A DNA stretch of 64,000 nt from assembly GCA_030512295.1 (NCBI GenBank), contig JAULSR010000001.1, positions 5,541,001 to 5,605,000 of the forward strand, read 5' to 3'. The notes under the pieces are model-generated. The model was not told where the DNA came from, searched no databases, and saw only the letters and a list, made by a program, of their open reading frames with translations. Of the stretch, positions 1 to 12,729 are shown in pieces (within the stretch, counting starts at the first letter, position 1; every line of letters starts with the position of its first letter). The DNA is from Bombardia bombarda (Eukaryota > Ascomycota > Sordariomycetes > Sordariales > Lasiosphaeriaceae). Made by a program: the position numbers and the translations under genes.

Positions 1-1259
1 TGGATTGCTTTGGTGGGTGCCCGGTTTCCGCCCCCTGAAGGGCGGTAAGTAGATGAACAGCAGTAGAGGGTGAGTATGCCAGTCATGTCAATAACTTCAT
101 CTTAGTGGCTTACAACTGCGGGAAAAGAACCCTCCGAGATAGTAGTAATATTATAGAAATTTGAACTTAGTCACATTTAGCTGCGAATTTCAGGTGAGGG
201 GAGGGTTGGTGGATGTATTATTAGGTAGACAGATGTAAACATGGATAAATAACCGCCGACTTATTGAATGGCGAATGTCATTCGTTGGCTTGAAACGCGG
301 AAGAACAGCCAAGGGGTGACAATTTACCACACAACTCATTTGGGCTGGTTTGGTACAGGCGAGGTCAGGTCACTGGCTCTGGGCTTGGGTACGACTCTTG
401 AATAACTGTCACCTCTGTTTCTGGTTGAAGCTGAACTGGAATTGTAGATATGGCTGCTTTTATTGGGCTCTCTACACCAATCGTATATATGTAGAGTTAA
501 GTCGATTCACATCGGAGCAGTCACACACTGACCATTTCGAAGGCTCAAGATGTTATTAGTACGAGGACGTTATAAGTGTGTAGTATTAAATTTGTTATTT
601 CTCTTTAGCAGCTGCTGCGCTGTATATCTGTATATATGATAGAACGATAGTGGTGGTTGGTTGTATAAACGTGGGGTATATCCGATGCCCAAAAAGAAGA
701 AGAAATGTGAACGATACGCATTTTATTGTCCAGACCAAGCTTGCCATGATCATGATGAATTTCCGATTGGTGGGTTCCCAAAGACTTGGTACCAAAGTCC
801 GCAAACAAGGAAACAAGAAGTTGGTCGGGGTGAGTAGATATAAACGGCGAAGATGAGGTAGTGAAGAAAAAAATAAGAGAAGAGGGCAATAATTAAACGA
901 GTGAAGTAGAAGAGAAGAAGAAGCGAGTGCGTAAATGCGAAAGTATGCCCACCAAAACAACCAACCCATCCGACCCAACCCAAGCCAAACCAATGCCGTC
1001 GTCCTGTATCCCGAACCTTTTGTGCAATTGCCCGTGTTTTTGGACCTGTCCAATTGCCAGCGTCAAGATCTGGCCACCCTCCTCCCAATTCGTTGGTTAA
1101 TCACCCTGCTCCATCCGTAGTTGCTTATGCTCAGTCGCACCAACAAGACATTCAGGAACCGCAGTGAAGCCGTGCTGCGCCGCCGGGCTCTGTTCCTAGT
1201 GCCGTTGCCGCCCCTCCCACACGGATTCATACTTGAGCTTGGCCTAATCCCCCACACAT
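1..1259. other. non-coding flank downstream of the DUF3455 gene
   Basis: No reading frame here has both plausible composition and a recognisable motif. The region includes the 3' side of the minus-strand DUF3455 gene. I see no gene in it. Confidence 0.5.
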
Positions 1260-2057
1260 TTACGCCGCGTAAAACCAGTAAAAGGTGGTGTAGGGCACAC
1301 TTCCGACTCCCGCACCCGTGGTCAAGCATGACTGGGCCACGCCGCCAGCCGTTACGACGCGGTACACAAGGTTCAACCCGTTGGAGCGGTTCTTGTTGCT
1401 CTCGGTCAGCTGCAGCCACGGGACGGCACCGGTGCCTAGGATTCCCTTGTCGGCGGTGGCCGGCGCCGCGGCGCTGTCGTTCCTGGCGACGCTGGCCTTG
1501 AGCCCGGCGGCAGTGAGGTCGAACATGGGCGTGTTGTCGATCTCGAAGAAGTGGTGACCCAGAAACTTGATGGTAGGTAGACCTCCGAGCACCAGGTCGG
1601 CCGGCGCCACCCAAGGGTTGCCCACTACGGCGTTGTAGTTGACAGTTGGATCGACGAGGTTGAGCGGGATAGACTGGCCATATAGCGTTGTTATTGGTAG
1701 GGCGTCGAAAGCAGCTTTGCTTAGGCCCGTTCTTGGCGTCCCGGGGTAGAGGGGTGTGACATCGTAGAGGGCGGCGAGTGCGCCTAGTTGTACTGGTGTT
1801 GAGGTGGAACTCTCACATGAGTAGTTCTGGATTCCATGGCCGATGGCAATTCTTCGGAAAAGCTCAGTTGGAGCTGGTGCTGGAAGGCTGGTGGCTGTTG
1901 TTTTGTTCTTGTTAGTCTGAAGATTTCAATAAGGGCTACAGAGACTGGAGAAATACTGACTTCCTGTTCCTGGGAGGGTGGGCGTTAGTGACTTGCAGGG
2001 AGAAGCATATGTTCCCGCTGCTAGTGCAGCTAGAAGGAAGCTCTTGGCGGAGACCAT
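1260..2057 (-). CDS. secreted DUF3455 domain protein
   Basis: The start at 2057 opens a typical signal peptide (MVSAKSFLLAALAAGTYA). A 66-nt intron (1895-1960) with donor GTCAGT, branch site CTAAC and acceptor ACAG joins exon 1 in phase to the second exon, giving 243 residues. The second exon carries the hallmarks of the fungal DUF3455 family: an early GIQNYSC motif, LGALAALYDVTPLYPG, FLGHHFFEIDNTP, the conserved GTGAVPWLQL, and a C-terminal threonine/tyrosine-rich stretch ending in FYWFYAA. Database entries often call this family malate dehydrogenase, but no NAD-binding fold is visible and that name should not be taken as function. The protein is presumably secreted. Its role is unknown, and the region upstream is empty of genes. 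Confidence 0.85.
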
Positions 2058-4637
2058 TCTGAGATATCCTGTCGCCGTGTATGTCAAAGTTTTGAGACTC
2101 GCAAAATATAAACTGTGTGAAGCTTCTGGAGTAGATTGGACGAAGTGAAGGGCGTTTCGAATAATGTATAACGAATAAAGACAGATGTATAGGACAAGAT
2201 GAAGCAGGAGAAAGGTGTACGCCCAAATATAACCAGTTGAACCCGCAGAGACTCTGGTCGAGTAGGTGGAGCTCCAATTTATATCTTGACCCAACAACGT
2301 AGAGCAGATCCCGGCGTTGTCAAATTCGATAGAGATGTGAGAAACTGGTTAGTGAAATGTCTAAGCACGGCCGTTAAACTCGGACGTGAACATGAACATA
2401 TAACCAAAGCAAACAAGCAGCAAGAAGAAGCAGGAGGAGCAGGAGCCGGGTTAAGGGTCTGACCGTGCGTTTTGTATTTGCAGGAGCCAGAAGGAAGTTG
2501 GAAGCAAGCTCATAAGGAAGCGAGCTTCCCCCCCCCCACAGAAGAACAAGACTACGAAGAAGAGGGAAGCAAACCCATGTTCAAAGAGCATGTACATAGT
2601 CCACGTCCACGTACGGACACGCTTGTATGGTAGATGCAGGACTAGGTGACATGGGGGGCGACGGGCAGACAAAATGGGCAGGCAATTTGGCATGTACACA
2701 TTGCACAAAGGGGAAACAAAAGACGTGTATGAGAGAGATGAGTGTTTGCAAGTTCTTGCGCTGGAGGGAGGGTGTACGGGCGGCACGGATGTACTGCACG
2801 TACTCTCAAGGTAGCGTTCAGAGTTGTCGGCGCCTCCAAAGACAAGGACGCAGGACGGGGACAAGGCGCCCCTGTCCACATCCAGGCGCCGTTACCCCGT
2901 CGGCATGTGTGAATGCCTGGCTCCAAAGCGGGAGGCAGCTGGGCAGGAGGAAAGATATTAAGGCACCCAAAAGCCCAGTTGGTTGCGTCTAGAATTTGCA
3001 GGGATCGCGCAGGGACTGCTACGTTCCGAGATTCCTAGATGGCCGGGATGGTCAGGGCTCCAATATTGCAACTTAGGGAGCCTGGCAGAGCCAGGGCGCT
3101 GGGGGGGCTCGAGGGGTGGCCGAGAATGGGTAAAAAGGTACGGTCCCACATGCCGTGCTCCCGCACTTTTGCCCTCTCGCCTCGTCTGCCGTCTGCCTGT
3201 GAGCGCGTGCGTAGGGTAAGTGTTAGTGTAGCTCGCCAAAAGCTATTCAGGGAGATTTTCTATCTCTCCGTTTGCCAAAACGTCGTTCGAGCCATATGAA
3301 CGGGAGATGCAATCGGATATTGCTCTCTTCAAGACTCATTGCTTAGCATTCTCGACATCAACGGCAGCTACTTCGTATCTGGATACACATTAATAGTTTT
3401 TCTTAAGCGTATTCGACACTATCAAGTTTCGTCAACAACGGTGAGACTGAGAAATGATGAATCCCTGTGGAACTCAAGATTGCGTGGCGCCTGGCCTGCA
3501 AAACGGGCCTGATGAGCTTGTCCCAAGGGTTTTACAGCCGCTGGTCGCTCCAGCTTCGAGGAAATGAGGGGTCTTTCTGTGACAGCGGCAAGCTCCACGG
3601 ACGGACCGCTGTGGACTAAGTTAACCTTGGACTTCTCCAGCCTTGGCTCGCTGTCGATCTTGACGTGGCAGGCGTGGACCCGTGGAGCCGCACATGGTCT
3701 CGAGGATGGGTATTCCGTGATGCATTTTACTGCAGCCATTGGCGGTGATCAGGAGCAGCTAGGCAATACGACGGGACCAGGAATAGTTGCAAGAAGCCCA
3801 TGTATTCGTAACCGGGCGACAATGTCCTCTTTTGTGTAGCCCCGGCGAGCAAGCGACATCTTGTGGGTAATCGGACCCGTGCATGTAGGTGATGCGACCG
3901 AGACATGTTTCTCCATCTGTCTGAACATGTCGACCTGAAGCATGTGGAAGAAAACAGGCGATTACTCAAACGGACCGCGTTTTTGCATTGTTGGGAGGGA
4001 AATATGAAATACCTTCGGTACGCGCCCAAGTCATCTAACCCTAGACCGATTGCTGGTCTCTGACTGGTGGAACGGGCACCAACGGTAAGTCAAGCCCCTT
4101 CTGGTATGGGTTCTTCGCCAGCCCACTCATAAAACCTTGGCTTATACAATTAGCAAACCCCTCCCTGTCTTGCTTCAAAAAACCGTTTGTAACGGCATTG
4201 TATTTTTGGCACGGAGAGAATTTGATGGGTTCAAAGTCTCGAGAACGGTAAGGGTAGGATTGCGAAAGTTAAGGTATGACCGCCGGAAACTGTTGCCACC
4301 CACCTGCCTTCAAGCTGCCCAGTCACTCATCTCTGCGAAAAAGACTGTCACTGACCTTCTCATGAGTGGCTGGATTTGCACTGTTTTCGGCCTCCATCTT
4401 GCTGTGTGGACCTAAATATGGCAGACGGCACAGTCAAAGTCAATTCCGCGGGGGACCAAGATCGACCTAGCGTCCTGCTTCCTCCCGTGGACGCATTGCG
4501 GAGGCGGAAAGCGGCCAAGAACGCTGGAAGATGGCGTGTAAAGGGGCATAATATCTTTGAGTGCGTGCGGGAATCCAAGCTTGATTGCTCCTCACCTTGC
4601 ATTTACGCTGGAAAAAGAGGCAGAGGAGGAGAAAGAA

Positions 4638-4676
<39 letters not shown>

Positions 4677-7600
4677 CGAAGGTGCGCACCGTGCAGTAGC
4701 CTCATCTGAGCGTGTTTCGTCCCCTCGTCGCTTCCTCGTCGCTTCTTTTTGGGCCCTGCAATCGACGGGACCTTGGCCACATACGGAAAGAGCCACTGGC
4801 CTAATGGTGCTGACTCGTGAGATAGTGGTCAGTGGGCGGAGGGATCCTGCTGCCCTCAGAACTCAATCAAAGAGAGAGCTCCTGCCAACTTGCAGGTTCC
4901 AGAACCCAGCAAACGGAAGGCGCAACGGAAAAACCCTTTTTTCTCTTTGTTTGAAACATTTGACCTGCATTTTGCTGTCTCACCGATATGATCTTCCCCT
5001 CGCCGCCGATATACCCCGCGGCCCGCATAATGGGGTTTTGTTTTGCGGGCTAGAGCTCAGACGGGTTTGCAAATCTCCCGCCCCTCTCAACGTTTACAGG
5101 TATTTTGCCTGAAGATCATGACGGTTCGTTATTCACAGAGTGGGACGACAAGACCACCACCGGATCAATTCCGAGATACCTTGCGACCATTTTGTCAGCA
5201 CAACGAACCGTGTCATTCACCAAAAGGTCTGGTTGAGACATGACATGCCCAGTCAACTTACCAACAGCGTGGTTGGGCGACGGCAAGACATGGTGATAGT
5301 CACCGATCCTGCCTAAACCAGCTAGCACTGTAGCGCAATCTGACCTCGATCCACGGCTCTGGTTCCCAGCTACAGTGAGGCTCGGTGAAACGAACAGTAT
5401 CACACTCATCACACTTTATTGCTGACGGCAGACATTTGAAGATCGAGTCCCTATCGCTTGCCAGTGTCGCCCAGCATACTCAGAGAGGTCCTCTGCTTTT
5501 TCTACCAGCTTCGAGAGCTAAACCCCGCCTATGCGTACTACTGCCCTATCTATGCCTCAAGGCTGCAGTGGGGGCCAGGCACAGCCAGCACCCCGTGCAA
5601 CAGGAAGTTGATATCGACAACACCACAGCTTGTCAGAAACACAGTGCATGTGTATCTTAAGCAACTTTACAACCTTTTGATCGCCGCCGTCGACCATCCA
5701 TTACCTGCTCCTAGCTAGCGGATCAGATGCCAGCTATCACATAGGCGGGAGGAAGGAGGGAGGGCGCGGCGGTTTTGTTTCGTTTCATGTTAGTGCCCAC
5801 GTTTATTAACCCTAGAAATCCACCGATGATCATCAGAGCACGCCGACTTAGACTAACTGCTGCAAGCACGTGGTGAAGAATTTTGCAAAACCCTTTGTCT
5901 GATACGATCAGCTTCTCGCGTTGCTTTTGCGGAAGGGATACGTGCTTCTTACGGATATGTGCGCCACATCCCCACTGCAAATTCACAGACAAAATTCTTT
6001 CGCCTCGCGATGACCTCGCTTTCTACCTCAAATACGGAGTGCTACAGACGGCAGGTGGCCTCGCTTCCCCGACTCGACTGTGCCACAGGTCTGCCTTGAA
6101 TGCCCGTAAAGCCCGTTAGCTATCAAAGCGGAACTGTCCCCCATCCATACAAAGCATGCCCGTGCTCATACAACGCTGACGGGCGGCGGACAGTGGCACG
6201 TCGCATTGCGGTCTGCACGCTATGAATCAGCTCGATTGAGCAGGTCAACCGACTCCTCACATTCCCGGTGAACGGTGTCAGTAGCACAAGCTATTTGTGC
6301 ACAGAGAGCTTGCCTCCATCATCCAAGATCCAAGCAGAACAAGGAATAAAGCTGTACGGAATGCACCGTCGAGGATCGGGACCCAGACCAAATGTCGCAG
6401 CAGCAATGCAGATTGCGGACACATGCAGAGATGCAGCTATAATTCTCCACATGGCTTCAATATTGCAATCTCTCCATCGAGTCTTAATGGCCGCCACATA
6501 TTGTCGCTTCCGTCTGCATGCGCAAGTTGGACCAATTGCGGAGATCTAAGATTGTTGCTGGCGCTTAGAAGCGCGTTCGCTTGTCTGACCTTCCCATTTT
6601 CGTCCTCGAGCATCCTGCCTGCTGCATTCATCGGGCATCATGGTGGACATGATGGTGCATCGTTCCTCTCGGCTTGCAGGCTTGCACGCAGATGCGGACG
6701 CGACTTGGACAAGCCAGCTTGCTCCACGTTACATCTCTCTGCCGCACAGCCGCGATGCCTTTTCTTCCCATTCTTCTTCCGCCGCGCTTGCCGGTTAGGT
6801 CTGTGTGATTGCTACACGCCACCGCTCTCAGACCTTCTTAGCCATCCTCGGCTCGTCAGCAGACACTTCGAGGGATCTTTGCGTCGCTAAGCATGCACGT
6901 TTATGGCACCAGAGGCTGAATGAGATTGGTCTGTTGACGCGACTGTATGGGCAGTAGCCGAGTTTCCCGCCAACCCCCGCCAGCCATCGAACCATGAACG
7001 CGACCCAAGTCTAGACTCTTCTGCAAGCAGCGTTTCTTCCTCTCCTGGAAGTCATGTTTCTTTTTCAGCTTTGCCTATACCGCTTATAGGTCAACGAGAT
7101 CACCAATATTGAACTGCACGATTGTTCTGGGTCACTGAAGTCTCTCATCGTTCACGTGATGACTATTCTGCCTCTGATCTTTGTATGGAACATTATAACT
7201 ATGACGGCAACTACCCTATGAACCCACTACACCACAGCGTCACCTCCCAAAAGGGTGTCGGAATACCAAATCGACGTACTTGGTACTCCTAGTGGGTTAT
7301 ATACGGCCAACACTCTGCCAGGGTGCTATCCACCTACCCGGGAAAGCCCCTTAAATTGCAGCATTACCCTTCTAAGGCTGGGGTGGCTAGTATGGTGCAA
7401 TAAAATCATCCTTACATAGTGACGGAAGGAGCCATCTATATTCCTAACTTCGCTCTTTCCCACTTATATCCTGACCTAATTGACATCAACCCTTTTTGGT
7501 CATTATCATCCCGCTCGTCATTCAAGACCACAGCCAGTCATTAAGATCAGGGCCAGTCATTATTATCTTACCGATATATATCAGCTTGCCCTTAGGATGT

Positions 7601-7996
7601 TGCAATTACTGGAAATTACCATGTCAACCAAAATATGATGACAGAAGCAGTCATTCAAGTACCTCAACAGGGCTATACTGTCAATTTACCTGACTTTCTC
7701 GCGTAGGTAGCTACCACATTTCAGCCATTGCCGTGACAATGGCAATGACATGGGTGAGACAGACAGTTTATGTCTAAAATTGAGTCAACAGAACCATAAT
7801 CACTTGACACCTGACACCTGACACCATCTCTCGGGTTTATTACTCATTGGTTCTACATGAAGTACCCGGCTGTGAAGGAGTGTATGGATAACCTTGATGA
7901 GATAACCCTGATATTGCTCTACTAAGACAACTATCTGCCAACGCCATGCGTCATAAGCTACTAGGTCCTGAGCTGCTCGTCTGTCATCGACCTCGC
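2058..7996. other. gene-poor intergenic region
   Basis: About 5.9 kb without a convincing gene. It has a GA microsatellite (4641-4676) and short direct repeats (GCCAGTCATTA near 7530-7565; three TGACACC units at 7805-7825). Minus-strand open frames at 3422-4140 have splice-like joints but no recognisable domain. The longest plus-strand open frame (6297-6890) has the composition of random sequence. Confidence 0.45.
4641..4676. repeat. GA-dinucleotide microsatellite
   Basis: An almost pure run of GA units lies inside the gene-poor region. It has no link to a gene. Confidence 0.9.
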
Positions 7997-9838
7997 TCAG
8001 TCCATGGCACCGACTCCAATCCAAGCCTTACAACTCTCCAGCAGTGGTCCGATAATGTTCTCACAATAATGCCTCCTGAAGTTGCCATCATCCCAGTATC
8101 TCAGCCTTCCCGAGCAAACGGCAAGACACTGCTCTACAGCAGTGAGATAATGTGGTGGCAGCCGCTCCGACGTCAGCTCTAGCCACCGGATAGCGGCAAT
8201 CCTTCTGAATTCAACTGTGTCCACCTTTAGCGAGTCGGCTAGCTTTGCGGCCCATAACTCGAGCGGCTTGTGATGCCAAATCTCTAATAGTAGGATGGCC
8301 AGTTCGAGAAGGGCTGTTTTGGGGTCAGGCCCTGGAGCAGTTGCGTTCCGGTGGAGGTGCTCCTCGACAAAGGCACGAGGGAGAGCACTGATACTACTGA
8401 AACTGGTAGTCGCTGCAGACCTTGATATGAGAAACTTGATTGTCCTGCTGTTCCAGGGAGACGAGAACCAGCTTGTCTGCTGCAGCTGAAGAATGGACGA
8501 CGCAATGTCAAGAGCTAGGATGGTCTGTTGCTTTGGCGTGAGTCGGGCATCCTCGTCCAGATAACCCTGCTCGAGCAAGCCCTGCAGTGTGATATCGGCG
8601 TGAGACTGCTCGAATTCTCCGTGAACCATAGTTATGGCCGACTCTTGGGCATGAGCTAGCATGTTGGCTATGAGTTCGAGCCTGAGAATCTGGCCTTGGC
8701 TCCATGCCGCTTGAGCGCTATGACACAGGTTTGTGATCTCGATCCTGTTGCGTGGATGAAGAGGCACCTGGCTCACGGGATGGATGGCGATTGTGGGCAT
8801 GGATGATGGTGTGGCTGAAAAGGTTACTTTCGTCGCATCTCTGCCACTGGAAGTTCATGTTAGGGCTTGACTGACCACAAGTAAAAAGAGTGAGTGATAC
8901 CTACCTGGTCCGATTTGAGACGTCCTTATCATCTTCCAGGATGATTACCAAAGCCTCCTGAAAAAGTTCTGCTTCATGGGGGAGCACGAGGTTGAAAGTC
9001 GTTGGTTCCCTCGCTCTCGCTCCCTTTTGACGCCGTTCTCGTTGCAATGATACTCGACTGTCAAGCCGTATCATGGCTCTGTGTTTACTGCGGCACTGAC
9101 ATGTGTAGCCCTTACATAAAGCCGAAAAAAGAGACGCCGCATTGGCTTGCACCTGGCCCAACTTTGTCGCCAGCTTGGCAGCGTCATGTGATGGCTCGCG
9201 TGCTGTATGCTCTTGTTGGGCCTTTAGGCCACTGATGATAACTTTAAGTGAGAGATTTTCCTCGTTCAGGTCCTCGAGGAGTGTTTTTAACTGACGTCTT
9301 TTTATTGTAAAGTGCAGGCGCTCTTTGAGAAAAAGCCCTGTGATATTGGCGTTTAAGATAGCCTCAAGATCAGCCGTTTGAGTCTGGCCGTGCGCGTTGT
9401 GGTCAGACAAACAAATCCCCCCGGCTGTTTGGAGTTGATAGAAGCTCTTACATGAGGAACCCGCCTTAGACCGCTGATATGGGTAAGGAGAGTCTGGAGA
9501 CAGGTTTCATAGCGGCCGACGACTTCGAGAAACGTTCCAGACAAGTGGCCAAGGTAATCTTCAATCATCCTTCCCGTCTCCGCGTCTCGCAGCATTGAGA
9601 CACACTCCTCTGGTGAGAGACTACTACAGTCCTCTAAACCCACAGAGCGTAGGAGGTTAAGGATATTGAAATAGAAGGAAATCTTTTGATCTTTCAAGCG
9701 AAAGATCAACGTGTCGAGGTGTCCATGCCATTTCAGGAACGAGTTTGCTATTCCTTTCCCAGCTTTGTAATGTTCGAGAGCTGAAATAACAAGGGATATT
9801 GCCCCCAAGACAGCACCAGCAACTTCAAAGCCAGACAT
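7997..9838 (-). CDS. DUF7580 domain protein with HeLo-like N-terminus
   Basis: Three exons (9452-9838, 8905-9383, 7997-8846) join in frame across two short introns to give about 571 residues. The N-terminus (MSGFEVAGAVLGAISLVISA, then LEHYKAG) is the hydrophobic helical start found on many Pezizomycotina HeLo, Fungal_N and DUF7580 proteins. The middle is helical and charged, with a CxC cluster near residues 225-230. The last exon has the DUF7580 signature: LTPKQQTILALDIASSILQL, then TSWFSSPW, a LLELAILLLEIWHHKPLELW segment, and a closing helical part with YLTAVEQCLAV. Such proteins have been linked to heterokaryon incompatibility and NLR-type immunity by domain company, but no enzymatic role is known. 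The gene is transcribed away from the zinc-finger gene at 10126, with only 287 bp between starts. Confidence 0.8.
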
Positions 9839-10125
9839 GTTGCTGTAGATGGCCAGAGTATGAAAATCATGACCAGATGGAAAGCGGGGTTGGATAAGGC
9901 ACCCAAGATGTACTGCTACCCTGCAGACAACCTATCAAGGGCCAGCTGAGATGCAACACCTCCTCGTCCGTATAATTAGGTACAAATCGGAGAATGATCC
10001 GTACCACCTCCGCGAGAAAGGGGTATGGTTCGGCTTTCCCCACCTCTGCAACCTCATTTGCACCAGAGTCTGCTCATCAAGTTCACCTTCTTTCTTCATT
10101 CTGGCAGACCGCAAGCGACATTCCA
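9839..10125. promoter_or_regulatory. shared divergent promoter, DUF7580 and zinc-finger genes
   Basis: A 287-bp gap separates the two start codons, so both genes must draw on the same upstream sequence. I see no strong TATA box. The region is inferred from gene arrangement only. Confidence 0.4.
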
Positions 10126-12232
10126 ATGGGGTCTCTTGAGCTGTATTCCCTTGGAACAGGTGTGTCTGAGGCCTTCCACAAACTAGCTGACCTAGATGAG
10201 TGGGAAGGACTCGGTTTCAAACATCACCTGACATCCGAGGCCCAGAGATTCAGACTGCTGGCGCATAGTGTAGGTCTCCACCAGCAAGGCCATGTCTCCC
10301 TCGACTACAGGGTGCGCGATTCTACGGCTGTCAAGGATCATATCGCAGACATCTTATCTGATCTTCAAGAGCATCTGAACAGTCTTTTCTCCGTTATTAG
10401 CGGAGAGAGGCATCCGTTTGAGGATCGAGATGACAATGCGGATACGGACGCACAAAGCGCGTCAGAATCGGATAGTGATTCATCCTCGTCCATTATCGAT
10501 TCGAAAGCCAGCCCCTCTACGAAATCCGATGGGTCCTTTCACGAGATTGATTTTCGACTACAGAGTCTTACGGAGGCTATAGATGCGCTGTATAGAATCG
10601 CTGCGAGGCTCAGATCTCCACGTAACCGGCCACAGATGACAACGGAGGGGCTATATAAGCACATTTCAGCGGAAAGCCGCCAAGAATACATCAAAGAGAA
10701 GGAGGAGATAGAGGTCGCCGTTATTGCCCACGTGCAGTATCAGGACGTTCTCAGGGCTTCGGAGCACTGGGATTTGGAAGATAATCAAGAAGCGGTCTTG
10801 AGAAGATACGCCTCACCATCGAACTTTATCGTTCAAAGGGCTGGGATTGCCAACGCTCGTCGAAGACAGCAGTTCATATATTGGAAAGAGCATGCTGATA
10901 GAATCAGCCGCGAAAAGGAGCCGACTACAGATGGCACGCCTGCTCTTTCACTGCACGCAAGGTCTTTAGCAACTTCTGCAACGAGGGTGGGTGAAGCTAT
11001 GATCAAGTTGGGCGATTCCAAATCTGCAATTTCAAATGCCTCGACAGTTATATCGCCACAGGGAGAGAAGCTCGAATGGCCTCCACCGCCCAAGCAGGCT
11101 ACCGACACCAAGTTTTTCGTCTGTCCTTATTGTCATATCATTTGTCCTAAGGAGTACCTTGCCAAAAGGGCTTGGCGGTATGTGTTAGCTAAACCAATGG
11201 AAACGAATATCGTCGTGAAATCGAGCAGCTACTGACAGCCCTCGTCTCTCTAGTTCGCATCTTATTCATGACCTGAAACCGTACCACTGCACGTACGAGA
11301 ACTGTCAAGATCCCAACCGCCTTTACGGTTCTCGTCAAGAGTGGATAGACCACGAGAATCTGCATAACGATCATCCCGAAACCCAAACAAATGCCGCTTC
11401 TCCCGAGTTGGTAGCTGCGGCTGTTGGTCCGTCTTTAAAACCACAAAGGGACTGCCCGTTTTGTCCAGCCAGCTTTATATCTAACAAAATGAGGCAAAGG
11501 CATCTTGTATTTCACCTCGAGCGCCTGGCTCTGCTTAGATTGCAGGATCCTTCAGAGATAAATGCCGAGGATGAACAGGGTGGAACCTCGCGAAGCTCCT
11601 CTGAAGGCGGCCAAGTAATACAAGCTGGCAATGGCCGAGATAGCTCTTTGGAGAGGGACTTTTCGGACGAGTTGGTCTGGGACGCCGAGTCGGAGAAGGC
11701 CGACGATGGTGTCATTTTGGAGGATGCCTCTGAAAATCGCCATACTTTGGAGAGCAGCGGGAAGCAGCCGTCTTCTGTAGAAAACGGCCTTGAGGCGGAA
11801 TCATCCGTGGGTGTCAAGTACTTGACTGAGAGTGAGATGATCGCCCCTTCCGAGCTCGCAGAATCACTTGAGTTCACCGAATCTGCTGTTCTGGATGCCG
11901 ATGCCAGCGGCGGACCAAGCGTCAAGGTGACGACATTTGAACATCGGATAGGGGTAGGACATGGAGAAGCCAAGCCGAGATATCGAGTAAACTTGATTTG
12001 GTATTGCGTACGTTCAGGATCCCCCTCTTCGCCCTTGATTACCACAGTCAAGAATTCCTCCGATGACAAGTAAAGATGAGAATGAGCATGAAGCAATCGT
12101 GGTAAAAACTACTAACTTCACCACGTCCAGCATGAATGTGGCAATCAAAATGATGAAAGCAGCGACAAGTGCGATGCAACTCATTGTATTAGCCATATGA
12201 GGTGCACATACTGCGAACTGCGAATTATTTAA
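10126..12232 (+). CDS. C2H2-type zinc-finger protein with C-terminal Cys-rich domain
   Basis: The start at 10126 (MGSLELYSLGTG) fits the family N-terminus. Exon 1 (10126-11177) encodes a helical region plus an acidic, serine-rich stretch (about residues 105-140). Intron 11178-11253 (GTATGT...CTAG) then splits the first finger (FVCPYCHIICPKEYLAK). Exon 2 adds YHCTYENCQDPNRLY and CPFCPASFISNKMRQRHLVFH, followed by a long acidic tail. Read without splicing, exon 2 would stop at 12073. A second intron (12008-12130; donor GTACGT, branch CTACTAAC, acceptor GTCCAG) instead joins WYC to a last exon (12131-12232) reading HECGNQN, then CDATHC, then MRCTYCEL, which completes a C-x2-C...C-x4-C...C-x2-C metal-binding end. 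The total is about 635 residues. Close relatives are often called oxidoreductase acuF-like proteins. The role is probably nuclear or regulatory, but the target is unknown. Confidence 0.82.
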
Positions 12233-12729
12233 AAGGTCAGTTCTTCTCTCAAACTACGAGTCACTCGGTCCAGCTTAACCTGGTAGATTGCAACCTGTCT
12301 CCTGATCACCCGAACGGCGTTGTTGTGGCTGGCGCAGAAGTCCGCGACGAGCGCTCAGAGAGTGTAGATGATGTTGAGCTGAAGTACGTACTATGTCTTG
12401 TTTTCGAAGTTGAGTGAGTAGAAGTGGGTGCTCACCTTAATCTTTTATAGGTTATCACAAATGTCATGTTTCCGAGAAGGGGAGAAGGGGGAAGTCAACA
12501 CCTACGCAAACAGCACACTGCCAATGCATGTAAACCGCAACAGATATGATACAGATTAGCATGGTGACGAGAAGAGGGACAAAATTGTGCGTGATGATAG
12601 TATCTCAACGCATTTGATGGCAATACATGAATTCTTGATGCTTTTCCCAAATATAAATCTTTCACTCTCCATGGACAACATCGAATTTAGATGTCATTGC
12701 CATTTGTGCTAATATCAATAAACCGGCTA
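12233..12729. other. intergenic region
   Basis: The 3' flanks of two converging genes meet here. A short frame at 12290-12384 looks mildly protein-like but has no start context or motif. I see no gene. Confidence 0.45.

Noticed and set aside
595..1088. Overlapping minus-strand frames of 94-152 codons
   Set aside because: Several frames of one AT-rich stretch are open at once and none shows a signal, motif or start context.
3422..4140. Minus-strand frames with splice-like joints
   Set aside because: An acceptor and a donor can be found, but no combination gives a recognisable domain and stops interrupt each candidate. Not strong enough to list as a gene.
6297..6890. Plus-strand open frame of 197 codons in the gene-poor region
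   Set aside because: The composition (Cys, Arg, Ser, His rich) and lack of any helix, strand or motif pattern fit chance. There is no splice-supported continuation.
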